This document shows positions 1-7,847 of a stretch of 39,463 nucleotides of DNA, one piece after another; the stretch's first letter is position 1; every line of letters begins with the position of its first letter. The DNA comes from an uncultured Bacteroidales bacterium. Its GTDB lineage: Bacteria > Bacteroidota > Bacteroidia > Bacteroidales > Bacteroidaceae. Both the position numbers and the translations under genes were made by a program. The notes below the pieces were generated by a model. That model was not told the DNA's origin. It did no database searches and worked only from the letters and a program-made list of their open reading frames with translations. The stretch covers positions 1 through 39,463 of the forward strand of contig CACYCZ010000104.1 in assembly GCA_902773055.1 (NCBI GenBank), given 5' to 3'.

Positions 1-1
1 G

Positions 2-172
2 AACGGAGAGCGTTACGATGTTATCCGCATCGGAAATCTGGACAATTTCCAAAACTTCAGGATAACAGGCAAGAACGCTCACGTCTCTTGGATGTTTGTA
101 AACTTGTGTAAACAAGAATACTATATCCTTGAGCGTGGGCTTTGTTTGTTACTTGGAGTTGGGCAAGTCTAG
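2..172 (+). CDS. C-terminal fragment of an unknown protein, cut by the window edge
   Basis: An open frame runs in from the left edge and stops with TAG at 170-172, giving about 56 residues that include the motif RYDVIRIGNLDNF. I do not recognise the family. The first 35 or so residues use codons like the neighbours; the last 20 are less convincing. A hairpin terminator follows ten bases after the stop, which supports a transcription unit ending here. It could also be a chance frame, because the start and most of the gene are missing. Confidence 0.35.
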   Translation, partial: NGERYDVIRIGNLDNFQNFRITGKNAHVSWMFVNLCKQEYYILERGLCLLLGVGQV

Positions 173-181
173 AGCCTCGAT

Positions 182-214
182 GTGGTAGCAATCAAAAGTT
201 ACCACGCTTTTTCT
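182..214 (+). terminator. Rho-independent terminator
   Basis: Arms GTGGTA and TACCAC enclose a loop of about 12 bases and are followed by GCTTTTTCT. It closes the transcription unit entering from the left edge. Confidence 0.6.
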
Positions 215-273
215 ATGTCTAAATTTTTAAAAGATGAATCCATTAGGTGACGGTGGATAGATTTAATTCTGAA

Positions 274-768
274 ATGAAATATCTCATTTTTATTTTGGCT
301 TTGACGGGGTGTGTAATGGCTTTTGCTCAGAAAGAGGTGACCCTTAAGGCAGGAACTGTGATACCGATTAAGAACCAAAATGCTTTTCGCGCAGTTGATG
401 TGGAGGAGGGACAAATGGTGAAATTTATCGTTTCACGTGATGTGAATGTTGATGGCGTAACGGCAATACCTTACGGCTCAGAGGTAAAGGGTATAGTTAC
501 TCAAGCCAAGCGCTCGTCTTGGTGGGGAACGCGTGGCCGCTTACGTATAAGTTTGCAGTCGGTCGTTGCACCCGATGAGACAGAAATACCTTTGCAGAGG
601 ACCTCGGATGTAGAAATTAAGGGTGTAAACCATACAGCATGGTCAGTATTGCTGTTTTGTTTTGTAGCATTACCGGCGTGTGCTATATGTGGCGGCAAGG
701 CAGAAATGCCTGCCGGCTACGAAATGGAAGCAAAATTGGCCAGCACAACAACAGTTAAAGTGAAATAA
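274..768 (+). CDS. Small secreted protein of unknown function
   Basis: The 164-residue product starts with a typical signal peptide (MKYLIFILALTGCVMAFAQ, about residues 1-19). The ATG at 274 is preferred over the upstream GTG at 247 because it places the signal peptide at the N-terminus. The mature part begins with KAGTVIPIKNQ, a beta-rich stretch that resembles the start of the periplasmic domain of VirB10/TrbI-like proteins, but that resemblance is weak. A hydrophobic, Cys-containing segment near residues 120-140 (SVLLFCFVALPACAICGG) is followed by an AEMPAGYEMEAKLAS tail. It may be a periplasmic or inner-membrane-associated protein. It is monocistronic, with its own terminator at 823-843. 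I cannot assign a function. Confidence 0.7.
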   Translation: MKYLIFILALTGCVMAFAQKEVTLKAGTVIPIKNQNAFRAVDVEEGQMVKFIVSRDVNVDGVTAIPYGSEVKGIVTQAKRSSWWGTRGRLRISLQSVVAPDETEIPLQRTSDVEIKGVNHTAWSVLLFCFVALPACAICGGKAEMPAGYEMEAKLASTTTVKVK

Positions 769-822
769 ACATGATTGTTTAGTATCAACAGTTATAATAT
801 TGATAATTGCTATGGTCCGTGC

Positions 823-843
823 AATTGCAAATGCAATTTTTTT
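823..843 (+). terminator. Rho-independent terminator of the secreted-protein gene
   Basis: AATTGC, loop AAAT, GCAATT, then a run of Ts. It lies 55 bases after the stop codon at 768. Confidence 0.6.
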
Positions 844-854
844 GGACGAGTGCA

Positions 855-899
855 ATAAACAAAAGAGCGCATCTGGCCGATAATGTCCAGATGCGCTCT
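855..899 (-). terminator. Strong hairpin terminator of the DUF2582 gene
   Basis: A perfect 13-bp stem (AGAGCGCATCTGG at 864-876 pairs with 887-899) encloses a 10-base loop. On the minus strand it is followed by TTTTGTTTATT. It lies just after the stop codon at 921. Confidence 0.8.
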
Positions 900-920
900 T
901 GGGTATGTGAAAAAGGGGGA

Positions 921-1127
921 TTACTTCAACTTGAAAACTGGAGCATCGGCAGTTCCGCTTACTTCCAGTTTGCCTTCGCGGAGCAACCAACCGATGGCAA
1001 GGTAGAACTCAGTGGAGCGGCGTACCTTAATGCCTTTCATGATTTCCTTTTCGTCAGCCTTGCCGGTTGCATTCAGAAATTCCCATACTTTTCCGGCTAA
1101 TGTTCCGGCCTTTTCTTCTAATGTCAT
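921..1127 (-). CDS. Winged helix-turn-helix protein, DUF2582 family
   Basis: The 68-residue product (MTLEEKAGTLAGKVWEFLNA at its start) has the pattern of the DUF2582 winged-helix family (PF10771): a helical start, a KGIKVRRSTEFYLAIGWLLREGK recognition segment split over two helices, and a short beta wing ending in VFKLK. These small proteins are widespread in Bacteroidetes and presumed to bind DNA; their targets are not known to me. The ATG at 1127 is chosen because a -7 promoter box lies at 1154-1161, so the upstream start at 1151 would fall in or before the transcription start. It is monocistronic, with its own promoter and terminator. Confidence 0.85.
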   Translation of the reverse strand: MTLEEKAGTLAGKVWEFLNATGKADEKEIMKGIKVRRSTEFYLAIGWLLREGKLEVSGTADAPVFKLK

Positions 1128-1153
1128 TTTAATAATCTTTTTGTTAAGCACTG

Positions 1154-1161
1154 CAAAGTTA
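1154..1161 (-). promoter_or_regulatory. -7 box of the DUF2582 promoter
   Basis: On the minus strand the sequence reads TAACTTTG, a perfect match to the Bacteroidetes -7 element TAnnTTTG, 26 bases before the ATG. No clear -33 TTTG was found at the usual distance. Confidence 0.6.
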
Positions 1162-1232
1162 CAAACAATTAGATATTTGTATCATTGGAAATTGTCGGAA
1201 AATGCAGATTTGTATGGTTGTCTGTAACAGAA

Positions 1233-2408
1233 TCAGTTAATTACCTTGACTTTTGCTGCCTGTGCTTTACATTTGTCGCGCAGTTCATCGACATTGGTGC
1301 CCAACGGACCATAAGTCAGGACAACACCCATGCGACGATGCACGCGTGTGGCCAGTTTGCCGAAGATACGTATGTCGGTTGCCGGTAGGCTGATGGCATC
1401 TTCCACTCCTTCGTAGATGGGGTCTGCGGTGCTTGCCTTGCTGGCCAGAATGACAGCGCTGGCACCTGCCTTTTCCAGGGTAATGGCTGGGATGGGCAGA
1501 CCGAGTACGGCGCGGGCATGAAGTTCAAACTCGCTGAGATTTTGGGTGTTGGCAAGGGTTACCATGCCAGTGTCGTGGGGACGTGGAGACAGTTCGGAGA
1601 AATAGACGCCATCCTTGTTGCTGAGGAAGAATTCAACCCCCCAGATGCCGGCTCCGGTAAGTGCCTTGGTCACCTTGTCGGCAATGCGCTGTGCTTCTGC
1701 CAGATGCTCGGGCGAAACCACGGCAGGCTGGAAACTCTCCTGATAGTCTCCGTTTTTCTGCACATGGCCTATCGGCGGACAGAAGAGGGTGGGACCATTC
1801 TGCTGGGTAACCGTGAGGAGCGTGATTTCGGAGTCAAAGTGGATAAATTCTTCAATGATAACCTCTTGAATGTCACCGCGACTGCCGGAACAGGCATAAT
1901 CCCATGCGGCCTTGAGGTCATCGGCTTGCTTGACTACACTCTGGCCTTTGCCCGACGAAGACATCAGTGGCTTGATGACACAGGGGAAACCGATCTTTCG
2001 GGAAGCTTCCTCAAGTTCTTCATAGGTGTTTGCATAGAAGTAGCGTGCAGTCTTGAGCCCCAGTTCCTTTGCAGCCAGATCGCGTATGGATTTCCTGTTC
2101 ATGGTGAAATTGACGGCATGTGCACTTGGAACGACCTGTATTCCGGCTTTCTCGCACTCATAGAGTTTCTCCGTACGGATAGCTTCAATCTCGGGCACGA
2201 TGATGTCGGGGCAATGTTTCCTGACGGCCGCCATGAGGGCATCGCCGTCCAGCATGTTGAAAACTTCACACTCATCGGCGACCTGCATGGCTGGTGCCTG
2301 AGGGTAGCGGTCGCAAGCGATGACATATTGACCGAGTCGTTTGACGGCAATGGTAAATTCCTTGCCTAACTCACCGGAACCTAATAATAAAATCTTTTTT
2401 GGTTTCAT
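1233..2408 (-). CDS. purT: Formate-dependent phosphoribosylglycinamide formyltransferase (GAR transformylase 2)
   Basis: PurT uses ATP and formate to formylate GAR, the third step of de novo purine synthesis, without folate; it is cytoplasmic. The 391-residue length is normal for the family. The N-terminal preATP-grasp fold starts with [13 protein letters not shown]; the ATP-grasp core contains [16 protein letters not shown] (about 145-160) and the C-terminal metal/ATP site [13 protein letters not shown] (about 272-284). The gene lies 44 bases after the GH43 gene on the same strand, so it could be co-transcribed with the lectin/GH43 pair, although the functions are unrelated and a separate promoter is possible. 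I am very sure of the assignment. Confidence 0.97.
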   Translation of the reverse strand: MKPKKILLLGSGELGKEFTIAVKRLGQYVIACDRYPQAPAMQVADECEVFNMLDGDALMAAVRKHCPDIIVPEIEAIRTEKLYECEKAGIQVVPSAHAVNFTMNRKSIRDLAAKELGLKTARYFYANTYEELEEASRKIGFPCVIKPLMSSSGKGQSVVKQADDLKAAWDYACSGSRGDIQEVIIEEFIHFDSEITLLTVTQQNGPTLFCPPIGHVQKNGDYQESFQPAVVSPEHLAEAQRIADKVTKALTGAGIWGVEFFLSNKDGVYFSELSPRPHDTGMVTLANTQNLSEFELHARAVLGLPIPAITLEKAGASAVILASKASTADPIYEGVEDAISLPATDIRIFGKLATRVHRRMGVVLTYGPLGTNVDELRDKCKAQAAKVKVIN

Positions 2409-2452
2409 AAGAATATAATATGTATGTGTTTTTGAATTATCAGTCTTTATTA

Positions 2453-3472
2453 TCAGAATGACGGCTTAGCAGCCCTTGCCGCCGGCGACTGTCCTATAAC
2501 GCGTGGCCAGTCACCTGTCCATATAATTTTGTCCATGAGAGCCATGCGACCAATGTTAGGTTCTTTCTTGTTATAGGCGTGGTAGATTATCCATTCGTCA
2601 TTGTTCTTGTCGGTGACGATTTCTGCATTGTGGCCGGTACCGGCCCAGGCGCTGTTGCTTTGGATAAGGAGTTCGTGCTGGTTGTCGAGTAATTTGCCTC
2701 CAGACTTGTTGTAGTAGGGACCGAAGAGACTGGTGGAGCGGGCATACACCGTATGGTATGTACTGCTGGCACCGCTGCAGCAAGTCCCCGAGGAACCGAA
2801 GAAGTAGTAATAGCCGTTTCGCTTGTATATGTAGCTGCCTTCATATGCACTGCCTGCAATCTTCTGCTTGACTGCACCAGACTTGACAGAAAGGCCGTCA
2901 TCGCTGAGCTCGATGATGTAGATGCCGTTGAAACTTCCCCATATAAGATACTTCTTTCCATCATCTTCTTCAAAATAACACGGGTCAATACTGTTCCTGA
3001 CCCCAATCTCGTAGCTCCTGAACAGTTTGCCTTGCTCAGGTTCAGGCGTAGCGGGGTTGTCGTATGGAATGAATGGCCCCTGGGGTTTGTCGGAAGTAGC
3101 TACGCCAATACCGCAACTGTCTATCTCTCCCCATTTAGATAAGACGAAATAGAGGACATATTTGCCGTTAATTTTGTTGATGTCGGGAGCCCAGAAACGG
3201 TTTACCCCAGGGACAAAAGTTGGACGGTTGTCGGAACTGAATGCTTTTCCTACATATGTCCAGTTGACCAGATCACGGCTTTTCTTTATGTTCTCACCAG
3301 TGGCGTAAAGGTAAAAGTAGCCGTCATCGGCCTTGATATAGCTGGGGTCGGGATAATCCTCATTGATAATAGGATTGGTATATGTCCCGTTCGTGTTGGG
3401 TTGCAGAGTGACGACCTGGGCAGTTGCCGTAAGGCTCCAAGAAAGGATGATACAAAAGAATAAGGTTTTCAT
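2453..3472 (-). CDS. Secreted family 43 glycoside hydrolase (arabinanase/arabinofuranosidase/xylosidase type)
   Basis: The 339-residue protein has a signal peptide (about residues 1-19, ending TATAQ) followed by a five-bladed beta-propeller of family GH43. The expected acidic triad is visible: the base Asp in [10 protein letters not shown] (about 42), the pKa-modulating Asp in [15 protein letters not shown] and the general acid Glu in [17 protein letters not shown] propeller His in GTGHNAEIV is also present. GH43 enzymes remove or cut arabinose or xylose units in plant polysaccharides; the exact substrate cannot be read from the sequence. No sorting domain is present, so the mature enzyme may be periplasmic. 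Its ATG overlaps the TGA of the upstream lectin-like gene (ATGA), which implies translational coupling. Confidence 0.9.
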   Translation of the reverse strand: MKTLFFCIILSWSLTATAQVVTLQPNTNGTYTNPIINEDYPDPSYIKADDGYFYLYATGENIKKSRDLVNWTYVGKAFSSDNRPTFVPGVNRFWAPDINKINGKYVLYFVLSKWGEIDSCGIGVATSDKPQGPFIPYDNPATPEPEQGKLFRSYEIGVRNSIDPCYFEEDDGKKYLIWGSFNGIYIIELSDDGLSVKSGAVKQKIAGSAYEGSYIYKRNGYYYFFGSSGTCCSGASSTYHTVYARSTSLFGPYYNKSGGKLLDNQHELLIQSNSAWAGTGHNAEIVTDKNNDEWIIYHAYNKKEPNIGRMALMDKIIWTGDWPRVIGQSPAARAAKPSF

Positions 3473-4212
3473 TTAACTGATACTTTTTGGGTTTTACCAT
3501 TGATGACGACAAGATATGTTCCAGGTTGGAGCATTGCGGTATTGCGGACAGGTTTGCCGTTCAGGTCATAGATGTCATAATTGGTCGCACCGCTAATCTT
3601 GATGTGGCGGTTCGCAACACTGATTTGGGGTGCAACTTTTTGAACAGAGTGGATGCCGGTAGTGCTGGCCGTATCCTTAGCCAGTTCAAGCCGCCATGCA
3701 AATCGGGTATTCTTGTTGAGAATAGGGTTGTTCTTGTAATTGGGAATAGTAGCTGTGGTATCGCTGGCATGGAGATAAAAATGTACGCCATAGATATCAG
3801 TACAGCTTATTTCTACTTGCCCTGTCGTGCCGATGTCGGTAATTTTCCAGGGTGTGCTTTTGTTCTTGCTGACTTGAAATGCTGCTTTATTGAAATTGCG
3901 TTTGCTGCCTTCAGACGGCTCACCACTTAGGTAAAGGTGGGTCTTGGCATTACAGATATAATACATGGTGCTGTCATCGGCAGAACGGACGAAAATCCAT
4001 TCCTGACGTTGTTCAGATGTATCGCGTGGAGCAAAGGAATAGATGTAATTGTTGTTTGTGCCCAACCCTTTGTCATCCTGCAGGCATATGCCGGAGAATT
4101 TGGAATAAGCATTGTAAATAACATAATTGGTGCTTTCAAGAATGTCTGCAGCATCTATTGGGAGTAGGGGGCTGAGCAGAATGAGAAGGATAAATGTCTT
4201 AAAATACTTCAT
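3469..4212 (-). CDS. Secreted ricin-like lectin with T9SS type A sorting domain
   Basis: This 247-residue protein starts with a signal peptide (LILLSPLLPIDAA, about 1-21). Residues 25-175 look like a ricin-type beta-trefoil: YVIYNAYSKFSGICLQDDKG, QRQEWIFVRS and ICNAKTHLYLSG resemble its repeated QxW units. After a linker, the last 60 residues (from ISVANRHIKISG, through YDIYDLNGKPVR and LQPGTYLVVINGK to KVSVK) match the type A C-terminal sorting domain recognised by the type IX secretion system. I infer a cell-surface or secreted carbohydrate-binding protein. It is the first gene of a coupled pair with GH43, with a promoter box at 4233-4240. The lectin fold is less certain than the sorting domain. 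Confidence 0.8.
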   Translation of the reverse strand: MKYFKTFILLILLSPLLPIDAADILESTNYVIYNAYSKFSGICLQDDKGLGTNNNYIYSFAPRDTSEQRQEWIFVRSADDSTMYYICNAKTHLYLSGEPSEGSKRNFNKAAFQVSKNKSTPWKITDIGTTGQVEISCTDIYGVHFYLHASDTTATIPNYKNNPILNKNTRFAWRLELAKDTASTTGIHSVQKVAPQISVANRHIKISGATNYDIYDLNGKPVRNTAMLQPGTYLVVINGKTQKVSVK

Positions 4213-4232
4213 AGCATATTTTTTAGTTAATA

Positions 4233-4240
4233 CAAAATTA
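4233..4240 (-). promoter_or_regulatory. -7 box of the lectin-GH43 promoter
   Basis: The minus strand reads TAATTTTG, matching TAnnTTTG, 20 bases before the ATG at 4212. The 314-base space 4213-4526 is a divergent promoter region; apart from this box and the one at 4459-4466 I see nothing else in it. Confidence 0.55.
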
Positions 4241-4458
4241 GTAAATATAGCTTAAATCCAAGAAGATAATTAGATGGAAAAAACATCTGCCAGTAAAAAA
4301 ATCAGAAAAGAAATTATCTCGTGTGCAAGGGTGAAAAATACGGTCTTAAATGTCCAGATTGCTGATGCTGATACAATAGCAATGGCAATTGCAGTATATG
4401 TGGATGTAAATATTTAAAAACTTTTTGTTGTTTAGTAGCTCGTTTATAAATAATTTCT

Positions 4459-4466
4459 TATCTTTG
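4459..4466 (+). promoter_or_regulatory. -7 box of the glycogen operon promoter
   Basis: TATCTTTG matches TAnnTTTG and lies 60 bases before the ATG of the debranching-enzyme gene. T-rich sequence with TTTG at 4424-4427 is further upstream than the usual -33 spacing. Confidence 0.6.
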
Positions 4467-4526
4467 GACATATAAAGAATGATATCCTGAAAGTGGATAG
4501 AAAAACAGAATAACAGACACAAGAAA

Positions 4527-6500
4527 ATGGCAATAGACATATTCAAGGATAAGGTCCCCTGCTACCTGCAGTTTGACAAAAACCAGATGACTAATCTGCA
4601 GATATCCATGACAAAGGAAATATTGCTGACCAATCGTTTGGGCGGTTTCTGCAGTACAACGGTTTTAGGTTGTAATATCCGAAAATACAATGGCCTGTTG
4701 GTCGTGCCTGTGCCTCAGTTGGACAATGAGAACCATGTGTTGTTATCTTCACTTGATGAAACGGTAGTGCAGCATGGCGTTGAGTTCAATATGGGTATAC
4801 ATAAGTTTCAGGGTGAAAACTATAGTCCAAAGGGCCATAAGTATATTATCAGATTTGAATGGGACAAGGTGCCGACGATATACTATCGCGTCGGTGGGGT
4901 TATACTCCAAAAGGAGATGGTCTTCATGGCAAATGACCAGCGTTTGATGATACGCTATACTCTTTTGGAAGCCCATTCGCCTACTACACTAAGACTGAGA
5001 CCTTTTTTGGCCTTCAGGAGTGTGCGCGAATTTACTCACCGCAACAATGCTTTCAACGGTGGATACGAGACAGTCCGTAATGGGGTGAAGATGTGTATGT
5101 ATAACGGCTATCCGGATTTGTATATGCAGCTGAGCCGGAAAAATGAATTTAACTATCTTCCAGACTGGTATCTTGGTTTTGACTATCCTCGTGAGCGTGA
5201 ACGGGGCTACTCGTCTGATGAAGATTTGTTTACTCCAGGCTACTTTGAGATACCCATCAAGAAAGGGGAAAGCATAGTTTTTTCAGCCGGTATCTCGGAA
5301 ATGCATCCTTCAATCATGAAGCACACGATGGAGAAAGAAAAGGATACGAAAGATTCCATGTCGGGATTTTATAATTGTCTGGTACGTTCTGCCCATCAGT
5401 TTCATATTGAGAAAAAAGGAGAGCATTACATCAAGGCCGGATATCCATGGTTTAAGTGTCGGGCACGCGATTTCTTTATAGCAATGCCAGGACTGACCCT
5501 TTACATTGGTGAGCAAGCGAAGTATGAACAATATATGGCGACGGCTTCCAAGGCGATGAAGCAATGGATGAATGGTGACGGAGTTGACGTGGAGGTCTAT
5601 GAAGTACACCAGCCAGATGTGTTGCTATGGGCAATATGGTGCTTGCAACAATATGCTAAATTCACATCGCTGGAACAGTGCTATCGTAAGTATGGCAAAT
5701 TCGTGGACCAGATTATGAAATTTATCCTCGGCGGGCGACATCCCAATCTGTTCGTGCATGATAATAAATTGCTCTATTCCTATGGACGTGATGTCGCTGT
5801 TAGCTGGATGAATTCAGAGAGTGAAGGCAGACCCGTGATACCAAGAACTGGATATATTGTTGAATTTAATGCCTTATGGTATCACGCTGTGTGTTTTTGG
5901 GCAGAAATGCTGAGTGCCTCCGGACATAAGAATAAAGCCGAATACTATAATGAATTATCTCAAAAGATATATTCCTCCTTCCGCAGAGTGTTTATAAATA
6001 AGTATGGCTATCTGTACGATTATGTAGATGAGAATGAAGTGTGCTGGGATGTTCGTCCGAATATGGTCTTTGCCATTGCCATGCATTTCAGCCCTTTGAC
6101 GCGTGAGGAACAGAAGAATGTATTGGATATCTGCACGCGTGAATTGCGGACACCAAAGGGACTGCGTTCCTTGACTCCGAAGAGTGGAGCTTACAACCCG
6201 ATATACGAGGGACCAAACTGGAAGCGTGATTATGCCTATCACCAGGGAACGACATGGCCATGGTTAGCAGGATTCTATCTGGAAGCCTATATGCGTATAT
6301 ATAAGCGGAGTGGATTGACCTATATAGAAAATCAGATGATAGGTTTTGAAGACGAGATGAAATTCCACGCATTGGGCTCTATTCCGGAACTCTTTGATGG
6401 AAATCCGCCGTTTCATGGTCGAGGGGCGATATCGTTTGCTATTAATGTTGCTGGAATATTGAGGGCACTACGCCTGCTGGACGATTATGAAAATGAATAA
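4527..6500 (+). CDS. GH133-type glycogen debranching enzyme-like protein (amylo-alpha-1,6-glucosidase family)
   Basis: The 657-residue protein has the two-part layout of prokaryotic glycogen debranching enzymes: an N-terminal beta-rich domain (about 25-260, with NRLGGFCSTTVLGCNIRKYN) and a C-terminal alpha/alpha barrel (about 300-650, with AGYPWFKCRARDFFIAMPG, PRTGYIVEFNALWYHA, YHQGTTWPWLAGFYLEAY and ELFDGNPPF). The family removes alpha-1,6-linked glucose at branch points. Where the eukaryotic enzyme has WMD with a catalytic Asp, this protein has WMN (Asn429), so its activity needs testing; the Glu of PELFDG is kept. No signal peptide is seen, so it should be cytoplasmic. It is the first gene of an operon with a glycosyltransferase and a GH57-like protein, an order conserved in Bacteroidetes. 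Confidence 0.9.
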   Translation: MAIDIFKDKVPCYLQFDKNQMTNLQISMTKEILLTNRLGGFCSTTVLGCNIRKYNGLLVVPVPQLDNENHVLLSSLDETVVQHGVEFNMGIHKFQGENYSPKGHKYIIRFEWDKVPTIYYRVGGVILQKEMVFMANDQRLMIRYTLLEAHSPTTLRLRPFLAFRSVREFTHRNNAFNGGYETVRNGVKMCMYNGYPDLYMQLSRKNEFNYLPDWYLGFDYPRERERGYSSDEDLFTPGYFEIPIKKGESIVFSAGISEMHPSIMKHTMEKEKDTKDSMSGFYNCLVRSAHQFHIEKKGEHYIKAGYPWFKCRARDFFIAMPGLTLYIGEQAKYEQYMATASKAMKQWMNGDGVDVEVYEVHQPDVLLWAIWCLQQYAKFTSLEQCYRKYGKFVDQIMKFILGGRHPNLFVHDNKLLYSYGRDVAVSWMNSESEGRPVIPRTGYIVEFNALWYHAVCFWAEMLSASGHKNKAEYYNELSQKIYSSFRRVFINKYGYLYDYVDENEVCWDVRPNMVFAIAMHFSPLTREEQKNVLDICTRELRTPKGLRSLTPKSGAYNPIYEGPNWKRDYAYHQGTTWPWLAGFYLEAYMRIYKRSGLTYIENQMIGFEDEMKFHALGSIPELFDGNPPFHGRGAISFAINVAGILRALRLLDDYENE

Positions 6501-6532
6501 AATGTTGAAACAATAAAATAATCTAGGCAATA

Positions 6533-7807
6533 ATGAAAGTACTGATGTTCGGCTGGGAATTTCCTCCTCATATTTTGGGGGGATTGGGCACGGCGAGTTA
6601 TGGCTTGACCAAAGGACTGTCTGCACAGCCAGATATGGAGATTACTTTCTGTCTACCGAAGCCATGGGGAGACGAGGACCAGAGTTTCTTGAAAATCATT
6701 CCGATGGATTGTGTTCCTGTGGTGTGGCATGACGTCAGTGTGGATGATATTTCCAATTGCTCCGGAGGCAGAATATCACCGGAAGTGTACTATTCAATGA
6801 GAGATTGTATATATGCAGATTTCCGCTATATCCATACAAACAATTTGGGTTGTATAGAGTTCTCTGGCAGATACCCCGATAACTTATATGAAGAAATCAA
6901 CAATTATAGTATTGTTGCAGGTGTAGTTGCTCGTCAGCAGCAGTTTGATATCATTCATGCTCATGATTGGCTGACTTATCCTGCTGGTATATACGCTAAA
7001 CAGTTATCGGGTGTACCGTTGGTTATTCATGTACATGCTACGGATTTTGACAGGAGTAGAGGAAACGTGAACCCTGTAGTCTATGGTATAGAGAAAGACG
7101 GTATGGATCATGCAGATTGCATTATGTGCGTCAGTGAGTTGACCAGACAGACTGTGATTAATCAGTATCATCAAGATCCGAATAAATGTTTCGCTATGCA
7201 CAATGCGGTTTACCCCTTACCGGAGCGTATTCAAAAAATGGTAGATCAGCGCAGATCTTTCAGGGAAAAGAAAGAGAAGGTAGTAACTTTTTTGGGGCGT
7301 ATAACGATGCAGAAAGGCCCTGAATATTTTGTTGAAGCAGCAAAGCTGGTTATTGAGCGTTCACGCAATATCCGCTTCTGTATGGCCGGAAGCGGTGATA
7401 TGATGAACGCTATGATAGAGCTTGTTGCCCAAAAAGGTATTTCTCATCGATTCCATTTCCCCGGATTTATGAAAGGTGATGCTGTGTATGAAGCATTCCG
7501 TGACAGCGACGTATATGTGATGCCGTCAGTATCAGAGCCCTTTGGTATTTCTCCCTTGGAAGCTATGCAGTGCAGAGTGCCAACAATAATCAGCAGACAG
7601 TCAGGATGCGGAGAAATTCTTAATAAATGTATTAAGACGGATTATTGGGACATTCACTCAATGGCTGATGCTATTTATGCGCTGTGCAAATATGAATCGT
7701 TGCATAATTACCTGAGTGTTGAAGGAAAACGTGAGGTGGATACGATTACTTGGGAAAAAGTAGGCGAACGTATACGTTCTCACTATGATAGGCTTTTGGG
7801 CATATAA
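6533..7807 (+). CDS. Glycosyltransferase of the GT4/GT5 glycogen synthase type
   Basis: The 424-residue protein is a GT-B fold glycosyltransferase. The N-terminal half begins KVLMFGWEFPPHILGGLG, the glycine-rich acceptor/donor loop found in starch and glycogen synthases, and the C-terminal half contains VVTFLGRITMQKGPEYFVEA and the retaining-transferase E-x7-E motif EPFGISPLE. It presumably moves glucose from a nucleotide sugar onto a growing alpha-glucan in the cytoplasm. It sits 32 bases after the debranching-enzyme gene and 40 bases before the GH57-like gene, clearly one operon. All transferase motifs look intact, unlike those of its two neighbours. Substrate (UDP- or ADP-glucose) cannot be told from sequence. 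Confidence 0.9.
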   Translation: MKVLMFGWEFPPHILGGLGTASYGLTKGLSAQPDMEITFCLPKPWGDEDQSFLKIIPMDCVPVVWHDVSVDDISNCSGGRISPEVYYSMRDCIYADFRYIHTNNLGCIEFSGRYPDNLYEEINNYSIVAGVVARQQQFDIIHAHDWLTYPAGIYAKQLSGVPLVIHVHATDFDRSRGNVNPVVYGIEKDGMDHADCIMCVSELTRQTVINQYHQDPNKCFAMHNAVYPLPERIQKMVDQRRSFREKKEKVVTFLGRITMQKGPEYFVEAAKLVIERSRNIRFCMAGSGDMMNAMIELVAQKGISHRFHFPGFMKGDAVYEAFRDSDVYVMPSVSEPFGISPLEAMQCRVPTIISRQSGCGEILNKCIKTDYWDIHSMADAIYALCKYESLHNYLSVEGKREVDTITWEKVGERIRSHYDRLLGI

Positions 7808-7847
7808 TAAAAGTGGATTAAATTGTTAACAAAGATATTACAGCAAT

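Noticed and set aside
1518-2369. 283-residue plus-strand frame opposite purT
   Set aside because: purT on the other strand is certain; the antisense frame has no domain, start signal or family resemblance.
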